From Streptomyces sp. Ru72 (GTDB lineage Bacteria > Actinomycetota > Actinomycetes > Streptomycetales > Streptomycetaceae): a stretch of 64,000 nucleotides of DNA. A program made the translations under genes and the position numbers. Numbering within the stretch: position 1 is the first letter of the stretch; each line of letters starts with the position of its first letter. This document shows positions 46,028 through 55,033 of this stretch, one piece after another. The notes beneath the pieces are model-generated. The model searched no databases. It saw nothing but the letters and a program-made list of their open reading frames with translations, and had not been told where the DNA came from. The DNA is taken from contig NZ_PQSR01000025.1 in assembly GCF_002920635.1 (NCBI RefSeq), positions 21,330-85,329 on the forward strand, in the 5' to 3' direction.

Positions 46028-47146
46028 CTAATGGTCGCAGCGGGGCCTGTGGCCGGTGCGGTCGTTCAGGTGCCCGATCGGCTGCCTGCCGGGGGGAGGG
46101 ATGAGCGGCAGAAGCCGCTCGGGCAGATGCGGTGGAACCGGCGACGCCACCGCCCGTCGTACCGCCTCCCGCACGTGAAGGAACCGGCCCAGCGGGTCGT
46201 CGCAGATCCGGTCCCAGGGGAACGACGTGGCGTACGGGCCGATCATGCGCAACTGCGTGAGCGCGTCCTGCCAGCGCTCCAGCCGGACCAGGACGAAGAC
46301 GAGGAGATTGCGGATCTCCGCGGGCCACGGGTCGGCGGCCGCGAACCGCGACGACAGCGCGATGGCCCGGTCGGCCGCCGCGTCCAGCCGTCCCCGGGTC
46401 ACGACGACTCCGTCGCCCTCCGTGAGGTACTTGAACGCGGCCCGCACGGGCAGCGCCTGCACCAGGGAGCCCGGCGGGGCGTCCTGCGCGGCGGTCTCGG
46501 CGAAGTCGAAGCACTCCCAGTGCGAGTCGCCGGGCCTGTGCGGAGTCGTCCCCCACTGCGCGCTGCACGCGGCCGACAGGTACTGCAGGGCGGCGACATG
46601 GCAGCCGTAGTGGTGCGGGGAGCGGCGTACGGCCTCGGCCCACAGCCGCTCGTACTGGCTGTGGCCGGCGTGCGCGCCGCGCGCGTGGTCGAGCGCCACC
46701 CGCCACGGCACCGGGTCCCGAGGATCGCCCTCGGTCGCCGCGGTGACCGAGGGACCGACCTTGCGCAGGAGTTCCACGCGGGCCGGCGACTCCCAGCAGC
46801 GGGCCACCGCGAGTTGGGCGCTGACCAACGTGGCGTCCGGATCGTTCGGGGCGGCGTCGTGCCAGTGCGTGAGCCATTCGTCGCGCGAGCGGGCGAAGGC
46901 GCCGAGCCGTGTCACGTAGCGGTCGCGGTCCTCCCACTCGGCGGCCCGACGTGTGGCCGCGAGCAGTTCGGCCGCCGGACCGTACTCGCCGCTTCCCGCC
47001 GCGACCAGGGCGGGTGCCAGGCGGTCGTCGGGCGCGTCGAGAAGGACCTCGTCGTCGGCGGGCAACCCGTCGGCGAGGCGGGAGGGGGTGCGAGCCATCC
47101 GTGGCGTACGGATGAAGGGGCGGAGCATTGCCATGGTGTCGACCAT
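46028..47146 (-). CDS. conserved hypothetical protein with TPR-like helical repeats
   Basis: The 372-residue soluble protein is almost wholly helical by composition, with repeated Trp/Arg/Glu-rich helices such as RDEWLTHWHDAAPNDPDATL and RLERWQDALTQLRMIG. These resemble tetratricopeptide-type repeats and possibly the DUF4034 family. I cannot assign a function. The start is probably ATG at 47146, reading leftwards; ATG at 47134 and 47128 are alternatives and none has a good ribosome site. The 140-base region upstream is AT-richer than its surroundings. Confidence 0.7.
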   Translation of the reverse strand: MVDTMAMLRPFIRTPRMARTPSRLADGLPADDEVLLDAPDDRLAPALVAAGSGEYGPAAELLAATRRAAEWEDRDRYVTRLGAFARSRDEWLTHWHDAAPNDPDATLVSAQLAVARCWESPARVELLRKVGPSVTAATEGDPRDPVPWRVALDHARGAHAGHSQYERLWAEAVRRSPHHYGCHVAALQYLSAACSAQWGTTPHRPGDSHWECFDFAETAAQDAPPGSLVQALPVRAAFKYLTEGDGVVVTRGRLDAAADRAIALSSRFAAADPWPAEIRNLLVFVLVRLERWQDALTQLRMIGPYATSFPWDRICDDPLGRFLHVREAVRRAVASPVPPHLPERLLPLIPPPGRQPIGHLNDRTGHRPRCDH

Positions 47147-47286
47147 TGAAAAGCCGCAGGTCGGGGGAGCGCCAGCACAAATGCGTAACCCGCGTTTGGT
47201 TGTACGGGCGAAGTTCAAGAAAGAGTAAAAAGTAACCGTTTGGCTGCTGATGGACCCTATGCCCAGGCCCCTTCGGTCACGCGGGA

Positions 47287-48867
47287 TCAACTGCGTCGCA
47301 GGAGCCTCGTGGCCCCCGCCGCGACCGTCGTGGCCAGTATCCAGCCGAGCAGGATCACCGCCGCCGACAGCCACTGCCAGGCCCCGTTCAGCCGCCACTG
47401 GCCCGCCTGGCCCAGATCGATGACCGGCAGCAGCAGGTCCAGAGCGAACAGGGAGGGGTTCCACGTCGGATGCCCGTCCTTGTTGACCGGTGGATGGCTC
47501 GCGTGCGAGAACGCGATCGACGCCGCCGCCCACAGCACCGCCATCCACACGGCGGCGCGGCCGGGCCGGTACCCGTAGGCGACCGTCCAGTCCTGTACGT
47601 ACCCCCACAGCTTGGCCGCGAGCGGCAGTGTCTCGCGGCGGCGCCGCTGCTTGGCGAGCAGGACCTCGCGCGCGTCCTCGTCCTCGCCGGAGTTGCGCAG
47701 CACGGCCGCGAGCCGTTCGTACGGCTCCGGGTTGTACTCGGCGGTCGCCGCCGCCACCCACTCCAGACGCCGGGCGAGCGGGAAGGCGTCCTGCGGTACG
47801 AGGTTCTCGTAGGCGAAACCGCCCATGTGGAGATCGCCGAGGCCGGGCCAGCTGGTCCACCGGTCCACCAGGTTCACGATGCGGGCGCCCGAGAGGATCA
47901 CCTTGCCCCGCTCGGGCCGGTCGCCCAGGAAGCGCAGCTCGGGCGTCTGGACCCGGCGCAGCGACAGTTCCTGGTCGTCGTCGAGGACGAACCGGGCCCG
48001 GTCCAGGTCGACCGCGTCCCCGAACCGCCCGTCGTCCAGCCGGATCCCGCCCCGGCACTCGAAGTGCTGCACCCGGGTGCCGCGCGCCGGTGTGGTGCCA
48101 CTGCTCTGCAGCGGATTGCCGACGCCCGCCGGAGTCAGGTACAGGGTGCGCTCGACCGTCAGCTGCGGGGCGTTCAGTGCCAGCCGGGTGTACGGGCTGG
48201 TCAGCCGGGCGCCGCGCAGGCTCAGCGACACGCCGACCTTGGCGCTGCGCATGCTCAGCTCGCCGTACGCCTCCAGCATCTCCGCCTGCAGGTCCTGGCC
48301 GACGGTCAGCCCGTCCGCGGAGATGGAGCGGCCCCGCCGGTCGCGGTGGACTACGGCCTGGTTGAGCATCAGATCGGTGCCGATGTGCGCGTCCGTGAGC
48401 CGCACCCCGCCCTGGAACCGGCAGCGCGCCAGATGCAGGTCGCCCTCGGTGTGCACCCGCGCCGCCTCCAGACGCGGCACCGAGCAGTCCACGAGCCGCA
48501 CGGTCGTGAAACGCGCCTCCGGCAGCAGCACCTCCCTCTCGAACCGGCAGCCGTTCAGCTCGACGTACGGCACGACCGTGCCGCCCGCGAGATCCAGGGT
48601 GTCCGTGATCCGGATGCCGGTCAGCTTCAGCGACGAGACCCGTCCCGCGAGCGCGGGCGGGCCGTCGAGGAGCAGCCAGGCCACGATCCGGGCCCGCACG
48701 GTGCGCCCCGGCCCCCAGGGCCGGTCGCCGTGCGGATCGTCCACGGCGGGGTCCCCTTCACGCAGGTCGTACTCGCTGCCGTTGCGGAACGCCTGCCACA
48801 TCCCGGCCTCCGTCGCGGTCAGGCCGTCCGGCACGTCCTCGACACGGATGCCGGCACCCTCGGTCAC
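47287..48867 (-). CDS. membrane protein with pentapeptide-like beta-helix repeats
   Basis: The 526-residue protein has a large N-terminal part (about 70-340) with regularly spaced short repeats such as VELNGCRFEREVLLPEARF and DLHLARCRFQGGVRLTDAH. These suggest a right-handed beta-helix of the pentapeptide-repeat kind. A linker and two to three transmembrane helices at about 425-520 follow. GTG at 48867, reading leftwards, has GGAGG upstream. Similar Streptomyces proteins are sometimes labelled oxidoreductases, but I see no cofactor motif. Function is unknown. Confidence 0.75.
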   Translation of the reverse strand: MTEGAGIRVEDVPDGLTATEAGMWQAFRNGSEYDLREGDPAVDDPHGDRPWGPGRTVRARIVAWLLLDGPPALAGRVSSLKLTGIRITDTLDLAGGTVVPYVELNGCRFEREVLLPEARFTTVRLVDCSVPRLEAARVHTEGDLHLARCRFQGGVRLTDAHIGTDLMLNQAVVHRDRRGRSISADGLTVGQDLQAEMLEAYGELSMRSAKVGVSLSLRGARLTSPYTRLALNAPQLTVERTLYLTPAGVGNPLQSSGTTPARGTRVQHFECRGGIRLDDGRFGDAVDLDRARFVLDDDQELSLRRVQTPELRFLGDRPERGKVILSGARIVNLVDRWTSWPGLGDLHMGGFAYENLVPQDAFPLARRLEWVAAATAEYNPEPYERLAAVLRNSGEDEDAREVLLAKQRRRRETLPLAAKLWGYVQDWTVAYGYRPGRAAVWMAVLWAAASIAFSHASHPPVNKDGHPTWNPSLFALDLLLPVIDLGQAGQWRLNGAWQWLSAAVILLGWILATTVAAGATRLLRRS

Positions 48868-49175
48868 GGTTCTTCCTTCCTCCCCCAGCTACTCGCGGGT
48901 TTCGTACGACCGTTCATGCCCGCTGTGTGACCGCCCGAACGCCGAAGGTGAAGGCGATCTTCCGCCCATCGCCACCACCCATCGAATCCGGCCACGCCGC
49001 CCGGCAGCCCTCAGGAGCGCTCCGCCCCGGCTGCGACACGCCGTGTCGTCCACGGATCCGTCCCCGGCCGCCGCGGCCGGCCGGCCCGCCACCGAGCCGT
49101 CCGCCCGTCCACGCTCTGTATCAGCCATTGATACGGCCGTCCGGCCCGTCGGCGCCGTCTGCGAGAATTGGGGCT
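48868..49175. promoter_or_regulatory. divergent spacer upstream of hisD with a palindromic operator candidate
   Basis: No gene is evident in these 308 bases. GTATCA (49118-49123) and TGATAC (49129-49134) form a perfect 6-bp inverted repeat around five bases. It is an AT-rich island in GC-rich DNA, 42 bases before hisD. GAGAAT (49163-49168) is a possible -10 seven bases before the hisD GTG, pointing to a leaderless transcript. A repressor or activator of the his operon may bind the palindrome; none is identified. Confidence 0.45.
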
Positions 49176-50501
49176 GTGATCTCCCGAATCGATCTGCGCG
49201 GCGACGCCCTCCCGGAGGGCCCCGCCCTGCGCGACCTGCTGCCCCGAGCCGACTTCGACGTAGCGGCCGCACTGGAGAAGGTGCGTCCGATCTGCGAAGC
49301 CGTGCATCATCGTGGCGACGCGGCGCTGATCGACTTCGCCGAGAAGTTCGACGGAGTGCGCCTCACGTCGGTCCGGGTCCCGGCCCAGGCCCTGAAGGAC
49401 GCGCTGGAGCAGCTCGACCCGGCCGTGCGCGCGGCCCTGGAGGAGTCCATCCGCCGCGCCCGTCTCGTCCACCGCGAGCAGCGCCGCAGCGCGCACACCA
49501 CACAGGTGGTGCCCGGCGGCACGGTGACCGAGAAGTGGGTGCCGGTGGACCGCGTGGGTCTGTACGCGCCCGGCGGCCGGTCCGTCTACCCGTCGTCCGT
49601 GATCATGAACGTGGTCCCGGCGCAGGAGGCCGGTGTCGGGTCGATCGCCCTCGCCTCCCCGGCCCAGGCCGAGTTCGACGGCCTGCCGCACCCCACGATC
49701 CTCGCCGCCTGCGCCCTGCTGGGCGTCGACGAGGTGTACGCGGCCGGCGGCGCCACCGCCGTCGCGATGTTCGCGTACGGCACCGAGTCCTGCCCGCCCG
49801 CGAACATGGTCACCGGCCCCGGCAACATCTGGGTCGCCGCCGCAAAGCGCTACTTCACCGGCAGGATCGGCATCGACACCGAGGCCGGCCCCACCGAGAT
49901 CGCGATCCTCGCGGACTCCACCGCCGACCCGGTGCACGTGGCCTCCGACCTGATCAGCCAGGCCGAGCACGACCCGCTGGCGGCCGCCGTCCTCGTCACC
50001 GACTCCGTCGAGCTCGCCGACGCCGTGGAGAAGGAGCTCGAGCCGCAGGTCGCCGCCACCAGGCACATCGAGGACCGGATCCGCCCGGCGCTGGCGGGCA
50101 AGCAGTCCGCGATCGTCCTGGTCGACGGCATCGACGAGGGCCTGCGCGTCGTCGACGCGTACGGCGCCGAGCACCTGGAGATCCAGACCGCCGACGCCGC
50201 CGCGGTCGCGGACCGTGTCAGGAACGCGGGCGCGATCTTCGTAGGTCCCTGGGCGCCGGTCTCCCTCGGCGACTACGCGGCCGGCTCCAACCATGTGCTG
50301 CCGACCGGAGGCTGCGCCTGCCACTCCTCCGGCCTGTCCGTCCAGTCCTTCCTGCGCGGCATCCACATCGTCGACTACACGCGGGACGCGCTGGCCGAGG
50401 TCGCGCACCACGTGGTGACGCTGGCGGACGCCGAGGACCTGCCCGCGCACGGCGCGGCGATCAAGGCAAGGTTCGGTTGGAAGGTGCCTGAGAGCAAGTG
50501 A
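49176..50501 (+). CDS. hisD: histidinol dehydrogenase
   Basis: HisD performs the last two steps of histidine synthesis, oxidising L-histidinol to L-histidine with NAD+. The 441-residue zinc enzyme shows VGLYAPGGRSVYPSSVIMNV and MVTGPGNIWVAAAKR. QAEHDP and EHLEIQ carry zinc-binding and catalytic His residues. GTG at 49176 gives a start VISRIDLRGD like family members. The open frame continues upstream but is not conserved in type. It is the first gene of the his operon, and its stop overlaps the hisC start (GTGA). Confidence 0.96.
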   Translation: MISRIDLRGDALPEGPALRDLLPRADFDVAAALEKVRPICEAVHHRGDAALIDFAEKFDGVRLTSVRVPAQALKDALEQLDPAVRAALEESIRRARLVHREQRRSAHTTQVVPGGTVTEKWVPVDRVGLYAPGGRSVYPSSVIMNVVPAQEAGVGSIALASPAQAEFDGLPHPTILAACALLGVDEVYAAGGATAVAMFAYGTESCPPANMVTGPGNIWVAAAKRYFTGRIGIDTEAGPTEIAILADSTADPVHVASDLISQAEHDPLAAAVLVTDSVELADAVEKELEPQVAATRHIEDRIRPALAGKQSAIVLVDGIDEGLRVVDAYGAEHLEIQTADAAAVADRVRNAGAIFVGPWAPVSLGDYAAGSNHVLPTGGCACHSSGLSVQSFLRGIHIVDYTRDALAEVAHHVVTLADAEDLPAHGAAIKARFGWKVPESK

Positions 50502-51637
50502 GCTTCGGAATCGACGATCTTCCCGTCCGGGACGAGCTGCGCGGCAAGACCCCCTACGGCGCCCCCCAGCTCGATGTGCCCGTACGGCTGAACACGAACG
50601 AGAACCCGTACCCGCTGCCCGAGGCGCTGGTCGAACGGATCACCGAGCGCGTACGCGAGGCAGCCCGTGGCCTGAACCGCTACCCGGACCGGGACGCGGT
50701 CGAACTGCGTACGAAGCTGGCCGAGTACCTGACGAAGACCGGCGGGTACGAAGTCGGCCTCGAGAACGTGTGGGCGGCCAACGGCTCCAACGAGGTCATC
50801 CAGCAGCTGCTGCAGACCTTCGGCGGGCCCGGCCGCACCGCGATCGGCTTCGAGCCGTCGTACTCGATGCACGCGCTCATCGCGCGCGGCACGGGCACCG
50901 GCTGGATCCCGGGTCCGCGCAACGAGGACTTCACGATCGATCTCGCCGCCGCCGAGAAGGCGATCGCCGAGCACCGGCCGGACGTCGTCTTCATCACCAC
51001 CCCCAACAACCCCACAGGCAACGCGGTCCCTCCCGAGACGGTCCTCGCCCTGTACCGGGCCGCGCAGGCGGCCAAGCCCTCCATGGTGATCGTGGACGAG
51101 GCGTACATCGAGTTCAGCCACGGCTCCTCGCTGCTGCCGCTCCTCGAAGGTCGGCCGAATCTCGTCGTCTCGCGCACCATGTCGAAGGCGTTCGGCGCCG
51201 CCGGCCTGCGCCTCGGCTACCTCGCCGCGCACCCCGCGGTCGTGGACGCCGTCCAGCTGGTCCGGCTGCCGTACCACCTGTCGGCGATCACCCAGGCGAC
51301 CGCCCTGGCCGCCCTGGAGCACACCGACACGCTGCTGAAGTACGTCGAGCAGCTGAAGTCGGAGCGGGACCGGCTGGTCGCCGAGCTGCGCGCGATCGGC
51401 TACGACGTCACCGAGTCCGACGCCAACTTCGTGCAGTTCGGGCGGTTCCCCGACGCGCACGAGGCCTGGCGGAAGATCCTGGACAGGGGCGTCCTGGTCC
51501 GGGACAACGGCGTACCGGGGTGGCTGAGGGTCACCGCCGGGACCCCGGAGGAGAACGACGCGTTCCTCGACGCGGTCCGCGAGTTGCAGTGTCTGGTGGG
51601 GGACACCCCCACACCCGCGAAGGAGTACAGCGCATGA
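50498..51637 (+). CDS. hisC: histidinol-phosphate aminotransferase
   Basis: HisC transfers an amino group from glutamate to imidazole acetol phosphate. The 379-residue fold type I PLP enzyme shows RLNTNENPYPLPEAL near the N-terminus and ITTPNNPTGN. SRTMSKAFGAAGLRLGYL contains the PLP lysine. GTG at 50498 overlaps the hisD stop, and its stop overlaps the hisB start, giving continuous coupling. Confidence 0.96.
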   Translation: MSFGIDDLPVRDELRGKTPYGAPQLDVPVRLNTNENPYPLPEALVERITERVREAARGLNRYPDRDAVELRTKLAEYLTKTGGYEVGLENVWAANGSNEVIQQLLQTFGGPGRTAIGFEPSYSMHALIARGTGTGWIPGPRNEDFTIDLAAAEKAIAEHRPDVVFITTPNNPTGNAVPPETVLALYRAAQAAKPSMVIVDEAYIEFSHGSSLLPLLEGRPNLVVSRTMSKAFGAAGLRLGYLAAHPAVVDAVQLVRLPYHLSAITQATALAALEHTDTLLKYVEQLKSERDRLVAELRAIGYDVTESDANFVQFGRFPDAHEAWRKILDRGVLVRDNGVPGWLRVTAGTPEENDAFLDAVRELQCLVGDTPTPAKEYSA

Positions 51638-52227
51638 GCCGCGTAGGTCGCGTGGAGCGCACCACCAAGGAGACCTCGGTCCTCGTCGAGATCGACCTCG
51701 ACGGCACCGGCAAGACCGACATCGCCACCGGCGTCGGCTTCTACGACCACATGCTCGACCAGCTCGGCCGGCACGGTCTGTTCGACCTGACCGTGAAGAC
51801 CGACGGCGATCTCCACATCGACTCGCACCACACCATCGAGGACACCGCCCTCGCGCTCGGCGCCGCCTTCAAGCAGGCGCTCGGCGACAAGGTGGGGATC
51901 TACCGCTTCGGCAACTGCACGGTGCCGCTCGACGAGTCCCTCGCCCAGGTCACCGTCGACCTGTCCGGCCGCCCGTACCTCGTGCACACCGAGCCCGAGA
52001 ACATGGCGCCGATGATCGGCGAGTACGACACCACGATGACCCGGCACATCCTGGAGTCCTTCGTCGCCCAGGCCCAGATAGCGCTGCACGTGCACGTGCC
52101 CTACGGGCGCAACGCCCACCACATCGTGGAGTGCCAGTTCAAGGCGCTGGCCCGGGCCCTGCGCTACGCCAGCGAGCGCGACCCGCGCGCGGCCGGCATC
52201 CTCCCGTCCACGAAGGGCGCGCTGTAA
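51634..52227 (+). CDS. hisB: imidazoleglycerol-phosphate dehydratase
   Basis: HisB dehydrates imidazole glycerol phosphate. The 197-residue protein is the stand-alone dehydratase (no phosphatase domain) with the manganese-binding motifs DSHHTIEDTALALG and GRNAHHIVE. ATG at 51634 overlaps the hisC stop (ATGA). It ends four bases before a small membrane protein gene. Confidence 0.96.
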   Translation: MSRVGRVERTTKETSVLVEIDLDGTGKTDIATGVGFYDHMLDQLGRHGLFDLTVKTDGDLHIDSHHTIEDTALALGAAFKQALGDKVGIYRFGNCTVPLDESLAQVTVDLSGRPYLVHTEPENMAPMIGEYDTTMTRHILESFVAQAQIALHVHVPYGRNAHHIVECQFKALARALRYASERDPRAAGILPSTKGAL

Positions 52228-52230
52228 GCC

Positions 52231-52395
52231 ATGAACGGCACCTCGACCGCACTGATCGTCGTCGGCCTGTTCCTCGCCGGCGGGATCATCTCCTTCGTCA
52301 AGCAGAAGATGCCCAAGAGCCTGATCGTGCTGCTGTCGATCGGCGCCGCACTGTGTCTCGTCGCGGGCGTCATGCGTCTGGAGGTGTGGAATTGA
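52231..52395 (+). CDS. 54-residue two-helix membrane protein in the his operon
   Basis: ATG at 52231, four bases after hisB, opens a 54-codon gene with two hydrophobic segments, at about 6-22 and 31-47. They are joined by the short basic loop FVKQKMPKS, and the protein ends RLEVWN. Its TGA overlaps the hisH TTG start, and the hisH ribosome site lies inside its last codons. The hairpin-like topology, tight spacing and codon use argue that it is a real gene. I do not recognise a family or function; it is not an enzyme of the pathway. Confidence 0.8.
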   Translation: MNGTSTALIVVGLFLAGGIISFVKQKMPKSLIVLLSIGAALCLVAGVMRLEVWN

Positions 52396-53063
52396 GCACC
52401 CCGAGCACTCCGCAGAAGACGTCGAAGACCTCTAAGAAGGTCGTCGTCTTCGACTACGGCTTCGGCAACGTCCGCTCCGCCGAGCGCGCCCTCGCCCGCA
52501 CGGGCGCCGACGTGGAGATCACCCGCGACTTCGACCGCGCCATGAACGCCGACGGCCTGCTGGTGCCGGGCGTCGGCGCCTTCGCCGCCTGCATGCAGGG
52601 GCTGAAGGAGGCGCGCGGCGACTGGATCATCGACCGCCGGCTGGCCGGCGGGCGCCCGGTGATGGGCATCTGCGTCGGCATGCAGATCCTGTTCGGCCTC
52701 GGCATCGAGCACGGTGTCGAGACCGAGGGTCTCGCCGAGTGGCCCGGGCGGGTCGAGCAGCTCCAGGCCGACGTCGTGCCCCACATGGGCTGGAACACCG
52801 TCGAGGCACCGGCCGACTCCGAGCTGTTCGCCGGGCTGGACGCGGAAGCGCGCTTCTACTTCGTGCACTCCTACGCCGTCCACGACTGGCAGCTTCAGAC
52901 GCACAACCCGGCGATGAGCGCCCCCAAGGTGACCTGGTCGACGCACGGCAAGCCGTTCGTGGCGGCCGTGGAGAACGGCTCCCTGTGGGCCACGCAGTTC
53001 CACCCCGAGAAGTCCGGCGACGCCGGCGCGCAGCTGCTCACCAACTGGATCGGAACCCTGTAG
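52392..53063 (+). CDS. hisH: imidazole glycerol phosphate synthase, glutaminase subunit
   Basis: HisH supplies ammonia from glutamine to HisF. The 223-residue class I glutamine amidotransferase shows VVVFDYGFGNVRSAERAL, the nucleophile Cys in MGICVGMQILF, and the catalytic His and Glu in QFHPEKSG. I chose TTG at 52392 because GGAGGTG lies about six bases upstream and the TTG overlaps the stop of the preceding gene (TTGA). GTG at 52386 is too close to that ribosome site. Confidence 0.95.
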   Translation: MSTPSTPQKTSKTSKKVVVFDYGFGNVRSAERALARTGADVEITRDFDRAMNADGLLVPGVGAFAACMQGLKEARGDWIIDRRLAGGRPVMGICVGMQILFGLGIEHGVETEGLAEWPGRVEQLQADVVPHMGWNTVEAPADSELFAGLDAEARFYFVHSYAVHDWQLQTHNPAMSAPKVTWSTHGKPFVAAVENGSLWATQFHPEKSGDAGAQLLTNWIGTL

Positions 53064-53067
53064 AGAC

Positions 53068-53793
53068 ATGGCCAAGCTCGAACTCCTCCCCGCCGTCGAC
53101 GTCCGCGACGGCCAGGCCGTCCGCCTCGTGCACGGCGAGTCCGGCACGGAGACCTCCTACGGCTCCCCGCTGGAGGCCGCCCTCGCCTGGCAGCGGGCGG
53201 GCGCCGAGTGGCTGCACCTGGTCGACCTGGACGCCGCGTTCGGCACCGGCGACAACCGCGCGCTGATCGCCGAGGTCACGAAGGCGATGGACATCAAGGT
53301 GGAGCTGTCCGGGGGCATCCGCGACGACGACACCCTGGCCGCCGCACTGGCCACCGGCTGCACGCGCGTCAACCTCGGCACGGCCGCCCTGGAGACCCCC
53401 GAGTGGGTCGCCCGGGTCATCGCCGAGCACGGCGACAAGATCGCGGTGGGGCTGGACGTCCGCGGCACCACGCTGCGCGGCCGCGGCTGGACCCGCGACG
53501 GCGGCGACCTCTACGAGACGCTGGAGCGCCTCAACAAGGAGGGCTGCGCGCGGTACGTCGTCACCGACATCGCCAAGGACGGCACGCTGCAGGGCCCGAA
53601 CCTTCAGCTGCTGCGCAACGTCTGCGCGGCGACGGACCGCCCGGTGGTCGCCTCCGGCGGTGTGTCGTCGCTGGACGACCTGCGGGCGATCGCCGACCTG
53701 GTCCCCGTGGGGGTTGAGGGCGCGATCGTCGGGAAGGCCCTGTACGCGAAGGCGTTCACCCTGGAAGAGGCCCTGGAGGCTGTGTCGTCATGA
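53068..53793 (+). CDS. priA: bifunctional HisA/TrpF isomerase PriA
   Basis: PriA is the actinomycete (beta-alpha)8 isomerase that acts on both ProFAR (histidine) and phosphoribosylanthranilate (tryptophan). The 241-residue protein has LLPAVDVRDGQAVRLVHGE with the first catalytic Asp, VGLDVRGTTLRGRGWTRDG, and YVVTDIAKDGTLQGPN with the second. No trpF is present in this window, in keeping with the dual role. ATG at 53068 follows hisH by four bases; its stop overlaps the RidA-family start. Confidence 0.94.
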   Translation: MAKLELLPAVDVRDGQAVRLVHGESGTETSYGSPLEAALAWQRAGAEWLHLVDLDAAFGTGDNRALIAEVTKAMDIKVELSGGIRDDDTLAAALATGCTRVNLGTAALETPEWVARVIAEHGDKIAVGLDVRGTTLRGRGWTRDGGDLYETLERLNKEGCARYVVTDIAKDGTLQGPNLQLLRNVCAATDRPVVASGGVSSLDDLRAIADLVPVGVEGAIVGKALYAKAFTLEEALEAVSS

Positions 53794-54182
53794 CGTCGGA
53801 AGCCGTACGGCGTGTGCAGAGCGGAAGTCCCTGGGAAGAGTCCTTCGGTTTCGCGCGCGCCGTCGCGGTCGGCGACCGCGTCCTGGTGGGCGGCACGACG
53901 TCCTTCAAGGGCAGCGTGCTGTACGGGGAGGGCGACCCGTACGAGCAGGCGAAGGTGGCGTTCGCCAGCGCGCTGGAGGCGATCGCCGAGTTCGGTCTCG
54001 GGGCTGAGTCGGTGATCCGGACCCGGATGTTCCTGACGCATCAGCGGGACGTGGACGAGGTGGGCCGTGCCCACAAGGAGCTGTTCGACCCGGTGCGCCC
54101 GGTGACGACCCTGCTGGTGGTGGAGGGTTTCGTCGACCCGCGCATCCTGGTGGAAGTGGAACTGGAAGCCTTCAGAGGCTAG
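53790..54182 (+). CDS. RidA-family protein
   Basis: The 130-residue protein belongs to the RidA/YjgF family of enamine/imine deaminases. The conserved Arg occurs in VIRTRMFLTHQRD, and TTLLVVEGFVDPRILVEVEL is the usual C-terminal part. ATG at 53790 overlaps the priA stop (ATGA), so it is a true member of the his operon. RidA proteins hydrolyse reactive intermediates made by PLP enzymes. Protection of PLP enzymes such as HisC is a plausible but unproven role. Confidence 0.9.
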   Translation: MTSEAVRRVQSGSPWEESFGFARAVAVGDRVLVGGTTSFKGSVLYGEGDPYEQAKVAFASALEAIAEFGLGAESVIRTRMFLTHQRDVDEVGRAHKELFDPVRPVTTLLVVEGFVDPRILVEVELEAFRG

Positions 54183-54207
54183 AAGCAGCAAGAGGAGCCG
54201 TGGATTC

Positions 54208-54963
54208 ATGACCCTGGCGGTCCGAGTCATCCCCTGCCTGGACGTGGACAACGGCCGGGTCGTCAAGGGCGTCAACTTCCAGAACCTGCGCGACGCGGGC
54301 GACCCCGTCGAGATGGCGAAGGTGTACGACGCCGAGGGCGCCGACGAGCTGACGTTCCTGGACATCACCGCCTCCTCGGGCAACCGGGAGACGACGTACG
54401 ACGTGGTGCGCCGCACCGCCGAGCAGGTGTTCATCCCGCTGACCGTCGGCGGCGGGGTGCGGACGGCCGAGGACGTGGACAAGCTGCTGCGGGCGGGCGC
54501 CGACAAGGTGGGCGTCAACACGGCCGCGATCGCCCGTCCGGACCTGATCCGGGAGATCGCGGAGCGCTTCGGCCGCCAGGTCCTGGTGCTCTCGGTGGAC
54601 GCGCGTCGAACCGGGTCGGGTTCCTTCGAGGTGACGACCCACGGCGGACGCCGCGGCACCGGCATCGACGCGGTCGAGTGGGCGCACCGGGCGGCCGAGC
54701 TGGGCGCGGGCGAGATCCTGCTGAACTCGATGGACGCGGACGGCACGAAGGACGGCTACGACCTGGAGATGATCGCGGCCGTCCGCAAGCACGTCACGGT
54801 CCCGGTGATCGCCTCCGGCGGCGCCGGGGCCCTGGCCCATTTCCCCCCGGCGATCGCAGCGGGCGCGGACGCGGTGCTGGCGGCGTCGGTCTTCCACTTC
54901 GGGGACCTGCGGATCGGAGAAGTGAAGCAGACGTTGCGGGAGGCGGGGCATCCCGTGAGGTGA
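54208..54963 (+). CDS. hisF: imidazole glycerol phosphate synthase, cyclase subunit
   Basis: HisF is the (beta-alpha)8 partner of HisH that makes imidazole glycerol phosphate and AICAR. The 251-residue protein shows VIPCLDVDNGRVVKGVNF with the first catalytic Asp, PLTVGGGVRTAEDV, LSVDARRTGSG with the second, and ASGGAGALAHF. ATG at 54208 has AGGAG upstream. It ends the his operon; hisI is encoded about 2.7 kb further on with trpE. Confidence 0.96.
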   Translation: MTLAVRVIPCLDVDNGRVVKGVNFQNLRDAGDPVEMAKVYDAEGADELTFLDITASSGNRETTYDVVRRTAEQVFIPLTVGGGVRTAEDVDKLLRAGADKVGVNTAAIARPDLIREIAERFGRQVLVLSVDARRTGSGSFEVTTHGGRRGTGIDAVEWAHRAAELGAGEILLNSMDADGTKDGYDLEMIAAVRKHVTVPVIASGGAGALAHFPPAIAAGADAVLAASVFHFGDLRIGEVKQTLREAGHPVR

Positions 54964-55033
54964 CGCTGCCCCGGGCCTCAGGCCCCGGTCGCCGCCGGGT
55001 GGCCGGGGCTCTTTCACGGGCAGATGCGAAAGG

